DNA of 64,000 nucleotides from Pseudobdellovibrio sp. (GCA_023701385.1 JAMPXC010000009.1:16748-80747); one strand, 5' to 3'. Counted from the stretch's first letter, positions 25,933-35,128 are shown. Numbers and translations: made by a program. Notes: generated by a model from the letters alone, not told the origin.

Positions 25933-26436
25933 TTATTCAATCGTTGTTGCAGCCGACTGCCCGCGTGTTTCTTCAACCGCCACAGTTAGCTTTGCGATAC
26001 CGTATTTGTTGAATTCTTTGAAAAACTCTTCAGCTAAAATTGATGATAATTGCTCAACACTGGTATTTGAACAATTAAGCCAGATCACTTCTTCTTTAGG
26101 AAAAGAGTAAAAGCGATCACGAAATGTGACTTCGTAGTTTTTATTATTTGATGATGAAATGCATTTCATGTCAGGGTGATTTTTAGGAAGTAATACGTGT
26201 TCATCCCAAACATCTAAACGGGCTTTGATGAACTTTTTAAGAACGTTAAAATCCACCATATATCCCATTTTACCATCGTCATCAGAATCGTTACCCACAT
26301 CTGGGGCTAAGATAGAAACCACTACCTGGTAATTATGCCCGTGAAGCATTTCCGCGGATTTCTGGTCAAAAATCAGAAAATGCGCCGATGAGAACTTAAA
26401 ATTTTGCTTAGCTAGGCGTAATGACGTGGTTTTCAT
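25933..26436 (-). CDS. 6-pyruvoyl-tetrahydropterin synthase-like protein
   Basis: The protein has 167 residues of the PTPS/QueD fold. The zinc ligands are visible as FSSAHFL (His 19) and LHGHNYQ (His 32 and 34), followed by GYMVDFNVLKKFI and the C-terminal Glu in VAVEETRGQS. The catalytic Cys normally found four residues before HGH is missing (reads SAEMLHGH), so it is not a standard QueD or mammalian PTPS. It may make another pterin or be a PTPS-III-like enzyme. It is divergent from a second QueD-like gene with 38 bp between starts. Confidence 0.8.
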   Translation of the reverse strand: MKTTSLRLAKQNFKFSSAHFLIFDQKSAEMLHGHNYQVVVSILAPDVGNDSDDDGKMGYMVDFNVLKKFIKARLDVWDEHVLLPKNHPDMKCISSSNNKNYEVTFRDRFYSFPKEEVIWLNCSNTSVEQLSSILAEEFFKEFNKYGIAKLTVAVEETRGQSAATTIE

Positions 26437-26474
26437 GCTGACAGTATAGACGGTTTAGGGCTATATAACAACCC

Positions 26475-26843
26475 ATGGCACCAGCTTTTGAACTTAAGTC
26501 ACATTTTCAGATTGAATCAGCGCGCTTTTTACCTTTGTTGCCTGAAGGGCACCCTTGTAAGCGCATGCATGGCCATAGCTTTAAAATCATTTTAATTTTA
26601 CGCGGCCCCCTAGATCCTAAAGTGGGCTGGGTTCAAGATTACCATGAAATTAACGAGGTTATGCACCCGTTACTTTCTGAAATTGATCATCGTGTTTTAA
26701 ACGAAGTTAAGGGTCTTGAAAATCCAACTTCAGAATTATTAGCCGTATGGATTTATGATCGCGCTAAAGTAAAACTTCCGTTACTTAAGTCGGTAACGAT
26801 TATGGAAACCCCTACTACCGAGTGCACTTATCCCGTAAACTAA
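26475..26843 (+). CDS. queD: 6-carboxy-tetrahydropterin synthase QueD
   Basis: The protein has 122 residues, close to E. coli QueD, which makes 6-carboxytetrahydropterin on the way to queuosine. Catalytic Cys 28 sits in HPCKRMHGHSF, with zinc His 32 and 34. Also seen are GWVQDYHEI, LENPTSE (Glu-Asn-Pro-Thr-Ser, typical of QueD) and the final METPTTEC. The first zinc ligand, His in most QueD proteins, is Arg 17 here (ESARFLP), as I recall for a proteobacterial subgroup. A queG homologue lies at 62296 in the same window, which supports queuosine synthesis. Confidence 0.85.
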   Translation: MAPAFELKSHFQIESARFLPLLPEGHPCKRMHGHSFKIILILRGPLDPKVGWVQDYHEINEVMHPLLSEIDHRVLNEVKGLENPTSELLAVWIYDRAKVKLPLLKSVTIMETPTTECTYPVN

Positions 26844-26847
26844 ACGG

Positions 26848-27321
26848 GTGCGTGAATGTAAAAGCTGCGGAACAATTTTAACTCCTAAAGATAAAAATCT
26901 AACTTCGAAAAGCACTCAGAAGTGTATGTTTTGCAAACGACAACTTGCTCTTCATTTTGTCGGTAAAGAGGCTCAGGTTGAAAGTTGTTACCCTTGCCAA
27001 AAAGTATGGTTTGATGCTGAAGATCTTCAAAAATTTCAGCACTACACGCAATTACGTAACGAAGGCAAAACGATTCGTTTTGAAGATGGGTTCAATGAAG
27101 CCCCACTCACAACTCTGCTTTTTGACAGCACTTATAATCACTCAAGTATTTTAACAAGACCGTCTTCAGGTCTTTTGATGAATGCCTTACAGACAGAACT
27201 TGTAACGAACTATGTCGGCAATAAAATTACCGACACGCAGTTTTTTAAGAAATACCCTGTTTTAACTTTTTTCTTAGTTGTGGCCGTAGTCGTGCTTTAC
27301 TTCATGATCACTCGCGACTAG
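26848..27321 (+). CDS. Zinc-ribbon (zf-TFIIB-like) protein with C-terminal membrane anchor
   Basis: The protein has 157 residues, starting with GTG. The N-terminal 55 residues hold Cys pairs CKSCG, CMFCK and CYPC, with QKVWFDAEDLQKF, a pattern like zf-TFIIB/DUF2116-type ribbons that bind zinc. The C-terminus has one membrane helix (VLTFFLVVAVVVLYFMI) ending RD, so the ribbon would face the cytoplasm. It is 4 bp downstream of queD and probably translated with it. It converges on psd, with the two stops sharing the palindrome CTAG (27318-27321). The function is unknown. Confidence 0.65.
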   Translation: MRECKSCGTILTPKDKNLTSKSTQKCMFCKRQLALHFVGKEAQVESCYPCQKVWFDAEDLQKFQHYTQLRNEGKTIRFEDGFNEAPLTTLLFDSTYNHSSILTRPSSGLLMNALQTELVTNYVGNKITDTQFFKKYPVLTFFLVVAVVVLYFMITRD

Positions 27322-28148
27322 TTCGCAAAATCTGAATTTACTTTAACTGGCTTATTGTGAAATTGCTCTAACTGAGAGTTTTGTAAACCTAAGACGTCTT
27401 TTTGATAAAGCATAACGATTGTTGAACCCATACGAAACATGCCAAGTTCATCGCCTTTTTTAACAGAAATATTTTTGTATTCTTTAACTAAGGGTTTAAA
27501 AACTTTAAACTGATTGCCACGAATTTCAGGGTCAAAACTTAAAGCAATATCACCCACATTAGTTGCTGCTACAAACACCACCCCAACTAACCCACGATCA
27601 GTTTTAATTTCAACATACACGCGCTCATTGATAGAAAATAACTCGTGAATATTTGATGTCGACCAATTGTTCACAGGCCATAAAGCACCCGGTATATGAA
27701 TCACACGCTCAATTGTTCCATCGACTGGTGAATGCACGCGGTGATAGTCCGTTGGGCAAAGATAGTAAGTTAAAAATGGACCACCGCTGTAGATATCATA
27801 AGCTTTGTCAAAGCCTGCAAAATCCTTCACGTTGTAGGTTTTACCCTTAGCTTGGATCAGTTTACCTTGATCCATGATAGCGGCTTGAGTGATTACAGAA
27901 TCAGCTGGGTGTAAAGCCCAAGTACGCCCTACCGGACGACGGCCTGATTTAAGTTTTCGGATAAAAAAATCACCCAGTGACGGGTATTGTTCGACCGGAA
28001 ATTCAGCTTCTTCAAGGTTAATTTTGTAAGCTTTTGCAAAAATTCTAATGATCGGAGTCCAAATAAAGCGCGGTAAATGCAAATGAACCAATTTACCCAC
28101 GATATAGCTTAAATGATTTTTCGGTAGAAACTGTGTGATTGCTGCCAT
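27318..28148 (-). CDS. psd: Phosphatidylserine decarboxylase
   Basis: The protein has 276 residues and makes phosphatidylethanolamine from phosphatidylserine at the inner membrane. The proenzyme cuts itself at a Gly-Ser bond to create the pyruvoyl group. The cleavage region reads GMFRMGSTIVMLY, with MGST in place of the common LGST, and still has the Gly-Ser pair. Further features are SLGDFFIRKLKSGRRP near 57, HPADSVIT, DYHRVHSPVDG (active-site His/Asp) and NERVY. It stands alone, divergent from the FAD dehydrogenase with 28 bp between starts. Confidence 0.93.
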   Translation of the reverse strand: MAAITQFLPKNHLSYIVGKLVHLHLPRFIWTPIIRIFAKAYKINLEEAEFPVEQYPSLGDFFIRKLKSGRRPVGRTWALHPADSVITQAAIMDQGKLIQAKGKTYNVKDFAGFDKAYDIYSGGPFLTYYLCPTDYHRVHSPVDGTIERVIHIPGALWPVNNWSTSNIHELFSINERVYVEIKTDRGLVGVVFVAATNVGDIALSFDPEIRGNQFKVFKPLVKEYKNISVKKGDELGMFRMGSTIVMLYQKDVLGLQNSQLEQFHNKPVKVNSDFAN

Positions 28149-28176
28149 GGGGTGATTCTGCTACATTAGAGCACCA

Positions 28177-29730
28177 ATGTCGAAGATTTTTAAAGATATT
28201 AAACTTAAAATTGATGATGACTTAGAGTCACATCTGGAATGGCTCATGCCTAAGCATGGGGAATACCGCATCCTAAGAAAATCTGTCGATGCCCGTCAAA
28301 AACATTCGCCGCACTTTGTTTACACCATTGAAGTGGCTGAAGAAGGCGAAACATTATCTTTAGAAAAATTTGAATTAGAAAAAATCAATCCTGATAAAAA
28401 AATTGATCGCCCTATCGTTGTCGGCACAGGTCCTGCGGGCTTATTTGCTGCGATTCGTTTAGTTGAGCGCGGAATTCCTTGTTTATTATTTGAACGTGGT
28501 TCTGAATCCGCTGAACGCATTAAGGGCATCAACCGTTTTTGGCGTTATGGTGAATTAGATCCAAAAAACAACGTGTGCTACGGTGAAGGTGGTGCAGGTT
28601 TATACTCTGACGGAAAATTAATTACCCGTATTAAATCTCCGCATATTCCTTATGTGTTAAACCGCTTAGTGCAATTCGGTGCCCCTGCTGAAATTCAGTG
28701 GTTATCAAATCCACATGTGGGTTCTGATAAAATTCGCCGTGTGATTCCGAAAGTTCGTGATTTTTTACGCGCCAATGGTTGTGAAATTCATTTTGATTCT
28801 AAAGTTGAAAAATTACTTTATGGTAAAGACTCGATCAACGGTGTCGTGATCAAAGATGATTCTGGAAAATTAACAGAATACAAATCTGATAACGTGATCT
28901 TAGCAACGGGCCACTCGGCCGAAGATATGCTAAATCACCTGCTTGAATCAGGTGTGCATATCGAAGGTAAATCTTTTGCGATGGGTTTACGTATCGAACA
29001 TCCGCAAAAGTTAATTAACAATATTCAATACCGTCAGTTTTCTGAACACGACAAATTAGGTTCGGCAAATTACAAACTTGTTCACCATGACGATAAATCA
29101 GGAATCGGCGTTTACAGTTTCTGTATGTGCCCGGGTGGTTACGTGTTATCAAGCGGTACTGAAAAAGATGGTATCGTTTGTAATGGTATGAGTAACTTTA
29201 ACCGTAACTCTGAATTCGCCAATGCCGCAATCGTAGTCAGTATCCAGCACGAAAAATTATTCGGCAAAGACTTACTGGGTGGAATGAAACTTCGCCGCGA
29301 ACTTGAAACAAATGCTTTTAAAGCCATTCGTGAAAACAAAGGCACTAAAGAATTACCGGCGCAAAACTTAGTTTCGTTCTTAAATCGTTCAAATAAAAAC
29401 GTGTTACGTAAAACATCTTCGCCGTCAGGCGTGCTTCCGATTCGTTTAGATGAATTACTGCCAAAGTTTATGTATCAAAAGCTGGCTGAAGGCTTAAATA
29501 ACTTCAACACCAGCATGAAGGGTTTTATCACTGAAGATTCTCAGCTTTACGGTGTTGAATCGCGAACGTCTTGTCCTTTACGTGTGACCCGTGACGATGA
29601 AACTTTAGAAAGCCTTTCGCATAAAGGTTTGTACCCTTGTGGCGAAGGTGCTGGCTACGCTGGTGGAATTACTTCAGCAGCGGTTGATGGTATCCGCTGC
29701 GCTGAAAAAATCTTTGAAAAATTAAAATAA
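28177..29730 (+). CDS. FAD-dependent dehydrogenase of the COG2509 type
   Basis: The protein has 517 residues. The FAD-binding motif VVGTGPAGLFAAIRLVERG (near 81-99) follows an N-terminal domain of about 75 residues, as in the COG2509 uncharacterised FAD-dependent dehydrogenases. Other family features are YGEGGAGLYSDGKL, ATGHSAEDM, FAMGLRIEHP, SFCMCPGGYV and the C-terminal YPCGEGAGYAGGITSAA. The reaction is unknown for this family. The gene is divergent from psd and ends 5 bp from a convergent exported protein gene. Confidence 0.85.
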   Translation: MSKIFKDIKLKIDDDLESHLEWLMPKHGEYRILRKSVDARQKHSPHFVYTIEVAEEGETLSLEKFELEKINPDKKIDRPIVVGTGPAGLFAAIRLVERGIPCLLFERGSESAERIKGINRFWRYGELDPKNNVCYGEGGAGLYSDGKLITRIKSPHIPYVLNRLVQFGAPAEIQWLSNPHVGSDKIRRVIPKVRDFLRANGCEIHFDSKVEKLLYGKDSINGVVIKDDSGKLTEYKSDNVILATGHSAEDMLNHLLESGVHIEGKSFAMGLRIEHPQKLINNIQYRQFSEHDKLGSANYKLVHHDDKSGIGVYSFCMCPGGYVLSSGTEKDGIVCNGMSNFNRNSEFANAAIVVSIQHEKLFGKDLLGGMKLRRELETNAFKAIRENKGTKELPAQNLVSFLNRSNKNVLRKTSSPSGVLPIRLDELLPKFMYQKLAEGLNNFNTSMKGFITEDSQLYGVESRTSCPLRVTRDDETLESLSHKGLYPCGEGAGYAGGITSAAVDGIRCAEKIFEKLK

Positions 29731-29735
29731 TTTAT

Positions 29736-30065
29736 CTACTGAAAACAAGAAAACGTAGCTTGCGCTCTAACTTCGCACTGACCTGCGTTTTCAATTTTCT
29801 TTACTTTCCATTTAGACGTCAGAAAAAAATTGTAAGCACAAGATCTATAAGCGTAGCTTTCACCATTTTTTAAAGCTTCGTTTTCTGCAGCTTCTGGATT
29901 TTCTAAATTACAAGCGGCAACTCCATAAGCTGTCTTTGTCGTACAGCCATCCATACACCCATTATGCACATTGCAAGAGTCTGGTGGACATAATGCCGCA
30001 GCACCAGCTGATATCGAAGCTAACGAAAAACTCAACGCAAAAACAAAACTCATTAAAACTTTCAT
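29736..30065 (-). CDS. Small exported Cys-rich protein, unknown function
   Basis: The protein has 109 residues. A signal peptide (SFVFALSFSLASISAGA) precedes a mature part of about 85 residues with nine cysteines, clustered as CPPDSCNVHNGCMDGC, then CNLE, YRSCAYNF, CEVRA and CFQ. This suggests several disulphides and a compact extracellular or periplasmic fold. AAGGAG lies 10 nt before the ATG. It resembles no family I can name. Its promoter region is shared with the HTH gene that starts 112 bp away on the other strand. Confidence 0.55.
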   Translation of the reverse strand: MKVLMSFVFALSFSLASISAGAAALCPPDSCNVHNGCMDGCTTKTAYGVAACNLENPEAAENEALKNGESYAYRSCAYNFFLTSKWKVKKIENAGQCEVRAQATFSCFQ

Positions 30066-30140
30066 AAAACAGTTCTCCTTAAAAATTTGATATTTAGGAG
30101 CTAACTATGGTTGACCTGATTAGTACAAAGTTATATCAGA

Positions 30141-30159
30141 AAGGTCACAGATTGACCTT
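30141..30159 (+). promoter_or_regulatory. Operator-like palindrome upstream of the HTH regulator
   Basis: AAGGTCA (30141-30147), five bases, then TGACCTT (30153-30159) form a perfect palindrome 18 bp before the start of the HTH gene. A further TTGACCT copy (30111-30117) could serve as a -35 box with a TATCAG-like -10 at 30134. The layout suggests autoregulation. Confidence 0.5.
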
Positions 30160-30177
30160 AAAACAAGGAAAATGGCC

Positions 30178-30918
30178 ATGGATTACGAATGTAAAAAAAT
30201 TCAGAAAACTTTAAAGACTTTGATGAAGTCCAAAAAAGCCACCTATGAAACTATGGCTAAAGCCTTAAAAACTTCACCGGCCACGATCAAGCGTCGCTTG
30301 AATGGGGGCGATTTAACGCTACAACAACTTCGCGAACTGGCAAGTGCACTCGATGTTTCGTTTTATGAGATCATTGAGTTGTCAAAATATGTAAAACGCG
30401 AACCGCATCTTTTTACCCCAGAGCAAGAAAAGTTATTAGCTTCAGATTTTGAAATCAAAATGCTTTTTCGCCACATCTTAACGGGAGCCAGTTTTTCGCA
30501 GATCAAAACCCAATTAAAAATTTCTGAAAAAGATTTACGTAAATACGCGCGTGATTTTGAGTCGGTAGGTTTAGCCCAGCTTTTACCAGGTGATCGTTTT
30601 GTTTCTCTTATCCACTACCCGGTTCGCTGGCAACCCAACGGGGCACTTCATAAGGCCTATAGTAAAATGGTCTTAGAGAATATTTTTTCGCGTATTGAAA
30701 AAGACCAAGAACAAGCCGGATACAATAAAAAATTTGAACTTATCTTAAATGAAGAAGCCTACAAAAAATTTTGCGACGAAATTCAGAGCGTTTATTCCCG
30801 CTATTTAAATCTTTCTGAAATTCATATGGAAACGCAGCCAGATCTTAACCGCATTGTTTCTGGATTACTATTTATAGACCGTTTTTCTGTCTGGGAAAAT
30901 CAAAAGCGTATCTTCTAA
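30178..30918 (+). CDS. XRE-type HTH transcriptional regulator
   Basis: The protein has 246 residues from the ATG at 30178, chosen because AAGGA lies 8 nt upstream; the ATG at 30172 is too close to it. The N-terminal helix-turn-helix spans about 10-55 (YETMAKALKTSPATIKRRLNG...LTLQQLRELASALDV). The remaining 190 residues are helical with a second HTH-like piece (SFSQIKTQLKISEKDLRKYARDFE) and no known ligand domain. Such layouts recur in Bdellovibrio-like genomes. It probably binds the palindrome 18 bp upstream. The regulon is unknown, and the Cys-rich exported protein on the opposite strand is a candidate. Confidence 0.75.
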   Translation: MDYECKKIQKTLKTLMKSKKATYETMAKALKTSPATIKRRLNGGDLTLQQLRELASALDVSFYEIIELSKYVKREPHLFTPEQEKLLASDFEIKMLFRHILTGASFSQIKTQLKISEKDLRKYARDFESVGLAQLLPGDRFVSLIHYPVRWQPNGALHKAYSKMVLENIFSRIEKDQEQAGYNKKFELILNEEAYKKFCDEIQSVYSRYLNLSEIHMETQPDLNRIVSGLLFIDRFSVWENQKRIF

Positions 30919-30948
30919 ATTTAAGACAGCAACACTGGCTTACTTATG

Positions 30949-30985
30949 AACAATGCCTACAACTACAACAACTGCAGGCATTGTT
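30949..30985 (+). terminator. Inverted repeat after the HTH gene (possible terminator)
   Basis: Perfect 10-bp arms AACAATGCCT (30949-30958) and AGGCATTGTT (30976-30985) surround a 17-nt loop, 30 bp after the HTH gene stop. The sequence after it is only AAATTA, so termination would be weak. Confidence 0.4.
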
Positions 30986-31159
30986 AAATTAGATCAATAT
31001 CTTAGAGCATTTATAGCAAAAATTTCGCATACCCCATAGACAGTTACACTTATCAGTCTGAGACAAAACTAGGTTTGTAAAGCTATATATCGCCACCCAA
31101 GTTTGTTACTTTTTAAGGTACTCTTCTTGCTTATTAGTATTGTGCGCAAGGGGGGACTC

Positions 31160-31450
31160 ATGCAACAACGTCTATTCGTTATTGTCACACTAATGTACTT
31201 ATTCGCTTCTCCACTATTAGCTAAAGAGAGCCTCTCTACTGAGAGTTTTAATACAATTTTAGAAGAAGGACTATCGTCAGAAAAAAACATCAAGAAAAAT
31301 ATTGTGCGCAATATCGGATCTGAAAGAGTTACGTTCGCAGGAGAAGTTATCACTGCTGGTCTAAGTAGACGCAACCCACTAAAATTTAATGTTTTTTTAC
31401 GAGAAGATGAAATTAAGTCAGCCTCCGACGAGAAAAAATCGGAGGACTAA
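31160..31450 (+). CDS. Small exported protein, unknown function
   Basis: The protein has about 96 residues from the ATG at 31160, chosen because AAGGGGGG lies 5 nt upstream. An earlier in-frame ATG at 31103 lacks a site. A signal peptide (RLFVIVTLMYLFASPLLA) leads to a charged mature chain of about 75 residues without Cys, which includes SVRNIGSERVTFAGEVITAG-like strands and an acidic, Lys-rich tail. No family is recognised. It is convergent with a lipoprotein gene, 8 bp apart, and preceded by a 240-bp non-coding stretch. Confidence 0.5.
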   Translation: MQQRLFVIVTLMYLFASPLLAKESLSTESFNTILEEGLSSEKNIKKNIVRNIGSERVTFAGEVITAGLSRRNPLKFNVFLREDEIKSASDEKKSED

Positions 31451-31458
31451 CATAACAT

Positions 31459-31869
31459 TTACTGACACTTAAATTTCATTTCAACAGTGTAACCATTGCC
31501 AAGAACAGAGTCTGTTGTTTGACCGGCTAATACGCCGATACCGCCAGCATTACTTTCTTTTTGGCCACCGAACACGTAAGCGCCACTACCCACAGTTTTT
31601 AAAATTTTAGAAGCTGCTTTTCCGTTGTTATAAGTTTTTTCATCAACTTTGCCTGTGTAAGTTTGTTTTTCTTCAACAAAAGCTGCGTATTTATTTTGTT
31701 CTTTGCAAAAATGATTAGCTTGATTGATGGCATCGCGTTTTTGACTTTCATCGCCTTCAGTTTGAATAACTACGCGGTGAATGCCGTCAGCTCCCGGGCG
31801 AACATCACGGTGATGCGCACAACCAGAAACAAAAGCTAAAGCCAACATTGATAATAAAAACTTATTCAT
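31459..31869 (-). CDS. Small lipoprotein, unknown function
   Basis: The protein has 136 residues. The lipobox VSGC follows a short signal peptide. The mature chain has an alpha+beta look: VVIQTEGDESQKRDAINQAN, then HFCKEQ, a central Lys-rich region and a C-terminal beta strand (GYTVEMKFKCQ) with two Cys that may pair with the HFC. This resembles small periplasmic proteins of the YbjQ/YgdI-like size class, but no name fits. AAGGAGG precedes the ATG. It is 28 bp downstream of icmF on the same strand and may be co-transcribed. Confidence 0.6.
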   Translation of the reverse strand: MNKFLLSMLALAFVSGCAHHRDVRPGADGIHRVVIQTEGDESQKRDAINQANHFCKEQNKYAAFVEEKQTYTGKVDEKTYNNGKAASKILKTVGSGAYVFGGQKESNAGGIGVLAGQTTDSVLGNGYTVEMKFKCQ

Positions 31870-31897
31870 AAAAAGACCTCCTTAAGATCTCATTTGA

Positions 31898-34800
31898 TTA
31901 CAGATTACGACGGTACTGGCCGCCGACCTCGTATAACGCTTGTGACATTTGATATAACGTACAATATCTAGCTGCACTCATAAGGGCTTGGAAAATATTC
32001 GCACCACTTAAGCAAGCTTCTTTAAGTTTTTTAATCTCAAGATCAGCCTGGGCTTTATTCGCTTTCTGCACGTCTTCGATTTGTTTTAGCTGATGGTTCT
32101 TTTCTTCAGTCGAAGCACGAGCAAGCTCGATTTTCGGCGGAATGTAACCAGCCTCTAAAGTTTTTGGATCGATAAATGTATTCACACCAATAATCGGTAA
32201 TTCGCCAGAGTGTTTAAGATGTTCGTAGTACATCGACTCTTCTTGAATTTTTGAACGTTGGTACTGAGTTTCCATGGCACCTAATACCCCACCACGCTCA
32301 GAGATACGTTTAAATTCAGCTAAGACCGCTTCTTCAACTAAATCAGTTAATTCTTCAACGAAGTAAGAACCTTGATTGATGTTTTCATTTTTCATTGCGC
32401 CGTATTCACGGTTGATGATCATCTGAATCGCCATCGCACGACGAACCGATTCTTGTGTAGGTGTTGTGATCGCTTCGTCATAGGCATTTGTATGTAACGA
32501 GTTACAGTTATCGTTTAAAGCAACTAAGGCCTGTAACGTTGTACGAATATCATTGAAGTCGATCTCTTGCGCATGCAAAGAACGGCCAGATGTCTGAATA
32601 TGGTACTTAAGTTTTTGTGAACGTTCGTTACCTTTATAAAGGTCACGCATCGCCACAGCCCAGATACGACGAGCTACACGGCCTAACACCGTGTACTCAG
32701 GGTCCAGTCCATTTGAGAAGAAGAAACTTAAATTCGGCGCGAAATCATCGATCTTCATACCACGCGATAAGTAGTATTCAGCAAATGTAAAACCATTCGA
32801 TAAAGTAAACGCCAATTGTGAAATCGGATTCGCACCGGCTTCAGCAATATGGTAGCCAGAAATCGAAACTGAGTAGAAGTTACGAATATTTTTATCGATA
32901 AAGAATTGCTGGATATCACCCATCATCTTCAACGCGAAGTTGATCGAGAAGATACAAGTGTTTTGGCCCTGGTCTTCTTTTAAGATATCAGCTTGAACGG
33001 TACCGCGCACAGCTGACATCGTCGCAGTCGCTAATTCGCGCCATTCAGTATCAGTTAATTTACGACCTAATTCTTTTTCTTTTTTATCAACCTGTTGGTC
33101 AATCGCCGTATTAAAGTAGAAAGCTAAGATCATAGGTGCTGGACCATTGATCGTCATAGAAACTGAAGTGTTCGGATTAACTAAATCAAATCCCGAATAA
33201 AGTTTCTTCATATCATCAAGGCAACAAATGCTTACGCCCGACTCGCCCACTTTACCGTAAATATCCGGACGCAAATCAGGATCTTGACCGTATAAAGTTA
33301 CTGAATCAAATGCTGTTGATAAACGGTGAGCTTTTTCGCCTTTGCATAGGTAGTGGAAACGACGGTTTGTTCTTTCAGGTGTACCTTCGCCCGCGAACAT
33401 ACGTTTTGGATCTTCATCGGCACGGCGTAATTGGAATACGCCCGCTGTGTAAGGAAATTCTCCGGCCACATTTTCCATTTTCAGAAAAGTAAAACGATCG
33501 CCCCAGTCTTTATAGCTTGGTAAAACGATTTTACGGATTTTTGTGCCGCTTAATGATTTTGTGATCAGTGATTGGCGAATTTCTTTATCACGCACTTTGA
33601 AAATTAATTCATCTTGAGAATAGATGCGTTTTAATTCATCCCATTTTTCTAAAGACTGTAATTCTTCTGTTGTGAAACCTTCTGAAAATTCAGCGCGTTT
33701 TTTGGCTACTTGGTCTGCTGTTAGACCTAGATCAGTTTTTAGGTTTTCAAGTGATCCAAGTTTTGAAGCTTTATCAGATAAAGTTTTTACGCGGTCTTTG
33801 TACTTATGAACCGTTGAAACGATTTCAGCTAAGTAGTTTTGACGATCCGGTGGAATCACTGTGTGTTCATCAGCCGATAAAACTGTTTCACGGTAAGCTT
33901 TTGGAACTTCCGGTAACGATTTTAATTCATGAAGTTTATCGGCCACCGAGAAGAATAAATTATTAACGCCGCCATCATTGAACTGGCTAGCTTGTGTTAA
34001 AAATACCGGAACTTGAACTTTATCATCCCAGATTTTGCGTGAACGTTTGTATTGTTTAGTCACATCACGTACCGCATCGAGTGCACCACGACGGTCAGCT
34101 TTATTCACGGCTACGAAATCAGCGAAATCGATCATGTCGATTTTTTCTAATTGGGATTGCGCCCCGAAGTCAGATGTCATGACGTACATTGATAAATCAG
34201 AGACGTCAGTGATCGCCATATTACCTTGGCCGATACCTGATGTTTCAGCGATAATAAAATCAAAATCACATTTTTTTAAGAAATTTAAAATATCTGGTAA
34301 CGAACTTGCGATCTCTTTACCTGAACCACGTGAAGCCACAGAGCGCATATAAATGTGGGGACGTGATAACGAGTTCATACGAATACGGTCACCTAAAAGT
34401 GAACCACCCGTTTTACGTTTTGATGGATCAACGCACACGATAGCAATTTTTTGCTCTGGGTAAGCATTTAAAAAACGTTGCGATAATTCATCGATCAAAG
34501 ATGACTTACCAGCACCGCCCGTACCTGTGATACCTAAAATTTTAGGAGCCCCATTTTTACGGATAAAATTATTTAAGCCAAAATTTTCTGGCTTTACATC
34601 TTTTTGTCCGTTTTCAATCGCAGTTAAAGCAATACCTAATTGTGTTGAAGGAATATTATCGCCAGCAAAAACATTTTTAATATCGTTTGATAAATTTGTC
34701 GGCATTGGAAAGTCACAACCTTCCACGATCATTTTGATCATGCCTTCTAAACCAAGTCTGCGGCCATCATCAGGATGGAAAATCTGTGCGATACCGTAAG

Positions 34801-35122
34801 CTTCAAGCTCACGTTTTTCATCATGCACGATCACGCCACCGCCACCGCCGTAAATTTTTACATGCGAAGCACCAGCTTGATTTAATAAATCGCGAAGGTA
34901 TTTGAAGTATTCCATGTGGCCGCCCTGATACGAGCTGATACACACACCCTGTGCGCCTTCTTGTAAAACGGCTTTCACAACATCGTTCACCGAACGGTTG
35001 TGGCCTAAATGGATAACTTCGGCTCCGAATTCTTGAAGCATACGACGAATGATGTTGATCGAAGCATCATGGCCGTCGAAAAGTGAAGCCGCAGTAACAA
35101 TACGCACAGGATTCTTTGTCAT
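31898..35122 (-). CDS. icmF: Fused isobutyryl-CoA mutase IcmF (B12- and G-protein-containing)
   Basis: The protein has 1074 residues, the usual size for IcmF, in the order B12-binding domain (DGHDASINII at 16-25 with the cobalt-binding His 18, then SSYQGGH), a MeaB-like GTPase chaperone (P-loop GITGTGGAGKSS 197-208, ETSGIGQG, NKAD) and the mutase barrel from about 550. The substrate-selecting residues are Phe 563 (GVF, where methylmalonyl-CoA mutase has Tyr) and Gln 720 (QGQNTCIF, where the mutase has Arg). Both fit isobutyryl-CoA/n-butyryl-CoA rather than methylmalonyl-CoA. It is followed 6 bp later, upstream, by enoyl-CoA hydratase in one operon. Confidence 0.95.
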   Translation of the reverse strand: MTKNPVRIVTAASLFDGHDASINIIRRMLQEFGAEVIHLGHNRSVNDVVKAVLQEGAQGVCISSYQGGHMEYFKYLRDLLNQAGASHVKIYGGGGGVIVHDEKRELEAYGIAQIFHPDDGRRLGLEGMIKMIVEGCDFPMPTNLSNDIKNVFAGDNIPSTQLGIALTAIENGQKDVKPENFGLNNFIRKNGAPKILGITGTGGAGKSSLIDELSQRFLNAYPEQKIAIVCVDPSKRKTGGSLLGDRIRMNSLSRPHIYMRSVASRGSGKEIASSLPDILNFLKKCDFDFIIAETSGIGQGNMAITDVSDLSMYVMTSDFGAQSQLEKIDMIDFADFVAVNKADRRGALDAVRDVTKQYKRSRKIWDDKVQVPVFLTQASQFNDGGVNNLFFSVADKLHELKSLPEVPKAYRETVLSADEHTVIPPDRQNYLAEIVSTVHKYKDRVKTLSDKASKLGSLENLKTDLGLTADQVAKKRAEFSEGFTTEELQSLEKWDELKRIYSQDELIFKVRDKEIRQSLITKSLSGTKIRKIVLPSYKDWGDRFTFLKMENVAGEFPYTAGVFQLRRADEDPKRMFAGEGTPERTNRRFHYLCKGEKAHRLSTAFDSVTLYGQDPDLRPDIYGKVGESGVSICCLDDMKKLYSGFDLVNPNTSVSMTINGPAPMILAFYFNTAIDQQVDKKEKELGRKLTDTEWRELATATMSAVRGTVQADILKEDQGQNTCIFSINFALKMMGDIQQFFIDKNIRNFYSVSISGYHIAEAGANPISQLAFTLSNGFTFAEYYLSRGMKIDDFAPNLSFFFSNGLDPEYTVLGRVARRIWAVAMRDLYKGNERSQKLKYHIQTSGRSLHAQEIDFNDIRTTLQALVALNDNCNSLHTNAYDEAITTPTQESVRRAMAIQMIINREYGAMKNENINQGSYFVEELTDLVEEAVLAEFKRISERGGVLGAMETQYQRSKIQEESMYYEHLKHSGELPIIGVNTFIDPKTLEAGYIPPKIELARASTEEKNHQLKQIEDVQKANKAQADLEIKKLKEACLSGANIFQALMSAARYCTLYQMSQALYEVGGQYRRNL

Positions 35123-35128
35123 AACAAT

